Position numbers and translations under genes: made by a program. Below, in pieces: positions 5,181-8,134 of a stretch of 8,134 bases of DNA. How positions within the stretch are numbered: position 1 is the stretch's first letter; each line of letters starts with the position of its first letter. Source of the DNA: Chloroflexota bacterium (lineage in GTDB: Bacteria > Chloroflexota > UBA6077); contig JAJYKO010000206.1 in the NCBI GenBank assembly GCA_021788565.1, positions 1 to 8,134 of the forward strand, in the 5' to 3' direction. Under the pieces are notes generated by a model, which was not told the DNA's origin, did not search any database, and worked only from the letters and a program-made list of their open reading frames with translations.

Positions 5181-5825
5181 ATGGGTAACGACCGAATGAG
5201 CAAGCCTGATGTGAAGGATACCGCTCGTACCAGGGCGAGGTACGACCGGATCGCCCGATTCTACGATCTCATGGAGCAGCGCGGCGAGAAACGCATGGCT
5301 CCCTGGAGGGCCGGGCTGTGGGGGCGCGTCAAGGGACCGCGCGTCCTGGAGGTGGGCGTTGGGACCGGAAAGAACATCCCTTATCACCCCGGGAATGTGG
5401 AGATCACGGGCATCGACCTGTCGCTCCGTATGCTGGAGAGGGCGAGGAAACGAGCAGCAGAGCTTTCGAGACACGTTGACTTGCAGGAAGCCGACGTTCA
5501 GGCATTGCCGTTCCCTGATGGCGAGTTCGACACGGTGGTGTCGACCTTCGTCTTCTGCTCGGTACCGGACCCGGTCCTCGGGCTGACGGAGATTCGGCGC
5601 GTGCTGAAGCCTGGTGGGCAGCTGCTGATGCTGGAGCACGTGCTTCCACGCCGGCCGCTCCTGGCTCTGGTGATGCGGACCATGAATCCCATGGTCGTGA
5701 GGATGATGGGCGCCAACATCAACCGAGATACAGTCCGCAATGTCAAATTGGCCGGTTTCGTGGACCTCTTGGTGGAGGATCTCCGCCTCGATATCTTCAA
5801 GCGAATCGAGGGGAGAGTCCCGTGA
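5181..5825 (+). CDS. Class I SAM-dependent methyltransferase (UbiE/type 11-like)
   Basis: The 214-residue soluble protein carries the class I methyltransferase motifs in order: YDRIARFYD at 21-29, the glycine-rich SAM loop VLEVGVGTGKN at 55-65, GIDLS at 77-81 with the ribose-binding acidic residue, ADVQALPFPDGEFDTVVS at 104-121, and RRVLKPGGQLLMLEH at 139-153. The pattern is that of the UbiE/Methyltransf_11 group; the substrate cannot be told. The cysteine set of arsenite methyltransferases is absent, so ArsM is not supported. Start: ATG 5181 and ATG 5196 both lack a strong ribosome binding site; an in-frame stop at 5166-5168 excludes anything longer from ATG. It probably shares a transcript with the SHOCT gene and would then be controlled by the metal-responsive divergent promoter. 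Related methyltransferases do turn up beside metal-resistance genes, but a role in resistance is inference. It converges on the kinase gene. Confidence 0.9.
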   Translation: MGNDRMSKPDVKDTARTRARYDRIARFYDLMEQRGEKRMAPWRAGLWGRVKGPRVLEVGVGTGKNIPYHPGNVEITGIDLSLRMLERARKRAAELSRHVDLQEADVQALPFPDGEFDTVVSTFVFCSVPDPVLGLTEIRRVLKPGGQLLMLEHVLPRRPLLALVMRTMNPMVVRMMGANINRDTVRNVKLAGFVDLLVEDLRLDIFKRIEGRVP

Positions 5826-5834
5826 GTCGTCGGT

Positions 5835-5872
5835 CGTGAGTCGCGAGTGGAGACTCCGACTTGCGACTCACG
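5835..5872. terminator. Hairpin between the convergent methyltransferase and kinase genes
   Basis: CGTGAGTCGC (5835-5844) pairs perfectly with GCGACTCACG (5863-5872), and one G-U plus three more pairs extend the stem to 14 bp around a 10-base loop. It starts 10 bases after the methyltransferase stop and ends 4 bases before the kinase stop. There is no T tract on either strand, so it may be a weak two-way terminator or a 3'-end stabilising structure. CGTGAGTCG also occurs at 5821-5829, across the methyltransferase stop codon, as a direct repeat of the left arm. Confidence 0.5.
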
Positions 5873-5875
5873 GGT

Positions 5876-7402
5876 TCACTGCCTCCCACTGGCTGGAGAT
5901 ACTATCGGAAGGGTGAAGTGGAACGCTGTACCTCTTCCGAGTTCGCTCTCCGCCCAGACCCTTCCGCCGTGGGATTCCACAAGCTGTTTCACCACGGCAA
6001 GCCCCAGGCCGGTACCGCCGCTGGCCCGGGCCCTCGACTTGTCCACCCTGTAGAAACGGTCGAAGACGTGGGGCAGATCCTCGGCAGGTATGCCCACGCC
6101 TGTATCGGCCACGCTCACCCGAGCGAAGACGGCCCTCGTTGGTGAAGGACCGCCCTGTCCATCGATCGCCGCGGACACCTGGACGGCACCTCCTTGCTTC
6201 GTGTAGCGTAGGGCGTTCGCGATCAGGTTCCGCAGGATCTGACCGACTCGGTCCGGATCAACCAGGACAGGCGGCAGCCCTCCCGCGATACTCGCCTCGA
6301 CGCGAACGCCTCGCCCATCCGCCTCCGGCTGCATCCCGGCCACGGCGCTCTTGAGGATCTCCTCGAGGTTCGCCGGCTCAGCATGCAGCTTGAGCTGCCC
6401 CGCTTCGGCGAGTGAGAGGTCCCTCAGGTCCGTGACCAGCCTTGACAGAAGGAGGGTCTCGTCCCGTAGCGAGGCCATGCGATCGGGAGTCGCATCGACC
6501 ACGCCGTCCATGATGGCCTCCACGTTGCCCTGGATGACTGAGATGGGGGTCTTGAGTTCGTGGGCAATATCGGAGAACAACCGTCTCCTCTGCTCTTCGG
6601 TCTTCGCCAGACTCGCGGCCATGGTGTTGAAAGCATCGGCCAGAGAAGCCAGTTCATCCCTGGAGCCGACCTCGACCCGCTGGGAGAAATCCCCCGAGGC
6701 CACCCGACCGGCGGCAAGCGTGAGGCGCCTGAGTGGTGAGGTGATGCCTCGACTGAGTAAGAGGCCCAGCGACACCGCCGCCAGGACGGCCAGCACGCCC
6801 GCGATCCAGGTGGCCTGGGCCACGGCTTCCAGGTAGCGCTGAGCCGAGTTGCTCCCGGTGGAAGAGAGAGCCGTTGAGCCAGGCGCTGTCGAAGAACCGG
6901 GGGAAGCCGGGGACTGCGACCCCGTTCCACCCCTGAACCCAGACGTGCCCATCATCCCGCCGGAGCCGCCCATCATGTTGCCCGTCGTGCCACCCATCAT
7001 GGAACTGATCGAGGGGTCGTCGATGATGTACAGCTTCCCCACCACCTTGCCACCGGCGGTCAACGTCACTTGCCGCCACGAAGCTGGATTCGGCACAGGC
7101 CCGCCGGTGAGCTGACCGGCCGAGTCCGCGACGACCCCGCCTGATGTGTCTGCCACGACGAGCCGGGTGCCGGTCGAGTGGGAGAGGGGCATGAGCGCGG
7201 CCGCGGCGCTTGGCCATCCACCCGTCTCGTAGCTGTTGACTACGTAATCGGCGATCCGCTGGTCCTGGGCCTGAACTCCCTGCTGCACATAGCTTCCGAA
7301 AGCGTTGGACGTGAGGCGGTTGGCAAGAAAAGCCACGATAAACACGCCGACTAACGCGACGAGCGTGAACCCCGCGACCAATTTGAAGGCCATACTGCGC
7401 AT
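5876..7402 (-). CDS. Membrane sensor histidine kinase (BaeS-like architecture) with Met/Gly-rich sensor loop
   Basis: The 508-residue protein is a classic two-component sensor. Order: membrane helix 1 at about 7-29; an extracytoplasmic domain at about 30-195; membrane helix 2 at about 197-218; HAMP at about 219-271 (ending DAFNTMAASLAKTEE); HisKA with FSDIAHELKTP, phospho-acceptor His281; then the ATPase domain with N box RNLIANALRYT (Asn392, Asn396), G1 box DTGVGIP at 433-439, F box FDRFYRVD and G2 box GGTGLGL at 462-468. All catalytic residues are present. The outer domain contains SMMGGTTGNMMGGSGGMM at 134-151, followed by a Ser/Pro/Gly-rich linker; paired methionines suggest Cu(I)/Ag(I)-type binding (inference). 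I chose ATG 7402 (MRSMAFKL), the usual family start just before helix 1; an in-frame GTG at 7534 would add 44 atypical residues. No response regulator adjoins it in the window. The PepSY gene precedes it on the same strand, 195 bases upstream. Confidence 0.93.
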   Translation of the reverse strand: MRSMAFKLVAGFTLVALVGVFIVAFLANRLTSNAFGSYVQQGVQAQDQRIADYVVNSYETGGWPSAAAALMPLSHSTGTRLVVADTSGGVVADSAGQLTGGPVPNPASWRQVTLTAGGKVVGKLYIIDDPSISSMMGGTTGNMMGGSGGMMGTSGFRGGTGSQSPASPGSSTAPGSTALSSTGSNSAQRYLEAVAQATWIAGVLAVLAAVSLGLLLSRGITSPLRRLTLAAGRVASGDFSQRVEVGSRDELASLADAFNTMAASLAKTEEQRRRLFSDIAHELKTPISVIQGNVEAIMDGVVDATPDRMASLRDETLLLSRLVTDLRDLSLAEAGQLKLHAEPANLEEILKSAVAGMQPEADGRGVRVEASIAGGLPPVLVDPDRVGQILRNLIANALRYTKQGGAVQVSAAIDGQGGPSPTRAVFARVSVADTGVGIPAEDLPHVFDRFYRVDKSRARASGGTGLGLAVVKQLVESHGGRVWAESELGRGTAFHFTLPIVSPASGRQ

Positions 7403-7407
7403 CAATC

Positions 7408-7437
7408 CCGTGTCCAAGATCCCAGTATCCAAGATCG
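7408..7437. repeat. Tandem 15-bp near-duplicate just upstream of the kinase start
   Basis: Two adjacent 15-base units (7408-7422 and 7423-7437) differ at two positions; both end in TCCAAGATC. They lie 6 bases before the chosen kinase start. If the longer GTG start at 7534 were used they would encode ILDTG twice. A regulatory role is possible but not shown. Confidence 0.6.
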
Positions 7438-7540
7438 ACAGGGCTATCGATCTCGGGGTGTCCAGGCCTCCGCACAACCGGTTGAACTGCTCCGTGTCGA
7501 TCACGCCACCAAGCATGATCAGGAGCAGCGCCACACGACA

Positions 7541-7575
7541 GATTGGGCAGAGGACTCACCAGCCCCTGCCCAATC
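7541..7575 (-). terminator. Hairpin between the PepSY gene and the kinase gene
   Basis: GATTGGGCAG (7541-7550) pairs perfectly with CTGCCCAATC (7566-7575) across a 15-base loop; ACA/TGT outside it can pair past a single bulged base. It lies 22 bases after the PepSY stop, in the gap before the kinase. No T tract follows on the minus strand, so it may be a partial terminator, attenuator or RNA-processing structure that sets the PepSY-to-kinase ratio. Confidence 0.45.
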
Positions 7576-7597
7576 CTGTCCTATCCACTGATAGCCC

Positions 7598-8134
7598 TCA
7601 GCTGCCGATCTGCTTCTCGCTTACGAAGGTCCCATGCCAGGTATGATACCAGACCTGGCCGGTGTATCCGTTCACGCTGAGCATCCCCACGGTCTTGCCG
7701 CCCTGTGAAAAGTCCATCGTATAGTAACCATAGAAGGTCGAGGGGTCAGTCGCCGACTGGGCACCAGGAAAAGCCTGAGCCAGATAGGCGTTGGCGTCCT
7801 TGATGGCCTGGTCCGCCGTCACCGGCATGGTCGCCGTCGGCTGCTGGGCCTGTCCTCCCCACGGGCCAAAGCCGCCCATCATCCCCCGGCCCATCATCCC
7901 GTATTTGGTGTTCCACATCATGTTGGGGCCAGGCTCGGGATAGACAGCACCACTGTACCGATTGACCAGCAGTTCGAAGGCGTGCACGCCCGTGTCCTTC
8001 TCCTTGACCTCGACATAGAAGTTGTACTGGAACTCCATGATCTCGCTGATAACCAGGTTCTGATTGCCGTAGCTAGATATGGCCTGCTGGGCATCCTGCT
8101 GGGCCTGATCCACGCTAATGGGGTTGCCGCTGGG
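7598..8134 (-). CDS. Double-PepSY-domain protein, N-terminus outside window
   Basis: The frame is open from the right edge to TGA at 7598, giving 178 visible residues; GTG 8113 is internal, because the codons before it (PSGNPIS) continue the PepSY pattern. Residues about 6-68 form one PepSY-like unit (ISVDQAQQDAQQAI, then FELLVNRYSGAVYPEPG), and residues about 104-165 a second (VTADQAIKDANAYL, then LSVNGYTGQVWYHTWHG). Between them is a Trp/Met/Gly-rich linker including YGMMGRGMMGGFGPWGG at about 78-94. PepSY domains occur in exported or membrane-anchored proteins, often next to two-component genes, where a role in modulating sensors or proteases is proposed. Here the gene lies directly upstream of the histidine kinase, so a link with metal or envelope sensing is plausible. 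A signal peptide would be expected in the missing N-terminus. Function is not known. Confidence 0.85.
   Translation of the reverse strand, partial: PSGNPISVDQAQQDAQQAISSYGNQNLVISEIMEFQYNFYVEVKEKDTGVHAFELLVNRYSGAVYPEPGPNMMWNTKYGMMGRGMMGGFGPWGGQAQQPTATMPVTADQAIKDANAYLAQAFPGAQSATDPSTFYGYYTMDFSQGGKTVGMLSVNGYTGQVWYHTWHGTFVSEKQIGS

Noticed and set aside
5165..5188. Seven-codon leader peptide (ATG AAA CGG ...) before the methyltransferase
   Set aside because: No ribosome binding site, no codon pattern suggesting attenuation, and it is the size expected by chance.
4845..5639. Minus-strand open frame (264 codons)
   Set aside because: It runs opposite the SHOCT gene and the methyltransferase, both with clear motifs and plausible starts, and shows no domain of its own.
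5181..5825. Arsenite methyltransferase (ArsM)
   Set aside because: The protein has one cysteine (in VFCSVPD) and lacks the conserved As(III)-binding cysteines; the length and motifs fit a generic UbiE-type enzyme.
7403..7534. Kinase start at GTG 7534
   Set aside because: The 44 added residues sit before the normal first membrane helix, include a tandem duplication and lack a ribosome binding site; ATG 7402 matches the family's usual N-terminus.
1..8134. Mobile element, CRISPR array or phage module
   Set aside because: No transposase, integrase, terminal repeats, spaced direct repeats or phage-like genes were seen on either strand.

Overview
The window is GC-rich (roughly 60-65% by eye) and looks like a bacterial chromosomal heavy-metal resistance and sensing island. 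No insertion sequence, integrase, tRNA, rRNA or CRISPR array is visible. The taxon cannot be fixed from sequence alone. The protein styles (double-PepSY protein with a Trp/Met/Gly-rich linker, SHOCT mini-protein, CmtR-like ArsR with a P-type ATPase lacking CPC) fit Chloroflexota or a high-GC Gram-positive lineage; this is inference.

Layout. (1) 1-1250, minus: the N-terminal 416 residues of a heavy-metal P1B ATPase that runs off the left edge, with its own promoter (1331-1359) and a perfect 8-4-8 inverted repeat (1301-1320) over the predicted transcription start. (2) 1400-1435: a perfect 15-bp hairpin, the likely terminator of the next transcript. (3) 4677-1476, minus: an apparent operon of a CmtR-like ArsR repressor (Cys58, Cys62, Cys104), a complete 695-residue P1B ATPase with CSC instead of CPC in the transport membrane helix, and an OmpR/PhoB-family response regulator cut by one in-frame TAG between receiver and DNA-binding domain. 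(4) 4678-4740: a compact divergent control region with a 26-bp imperfect palindrome of 12-2-12 geometry, covering the -10 of arsR and abutting an extended -10 facing the other way. (5) 4888-5825, plus: a 79-residue Met/Gly-rich membrane protein with a SHOCT tail and a class I SAM methyltransferase. (6) 5835-5872: a hairpin between convergent genes. (7) 7402-5876, minus: a membrane histidine kinase whose extracytoplasmic domain carries a Met/Gly-rich metal-binding-like segment. (8) 8134-7598, minus: a double-PepSY protein, 5' end outside the window, with a similar Met/Gly-rich segment.

How the parts may work together (inference): the ArsR protein would sense a soft divalent metal such as Cd(II) or Pb(II) and derepress both its own operon and the divergent SHOCT-methyltransferase pair through one shared operator. 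The kinase, with its Met-rich outer loop, would sense a soft metal outside the membrane. The only response regulator in the window is the amber-interrupted one, so either the kinase's partner lies outside the window or the two-component branch here is damaged or unusually organised. The most unusual points are the single in-frame TAG in the regulator, the CSC ATPase with its CmtR-like repressor and palindromic divergent operator, and Met/Gly-rich segments in three membrane or exported proteins.
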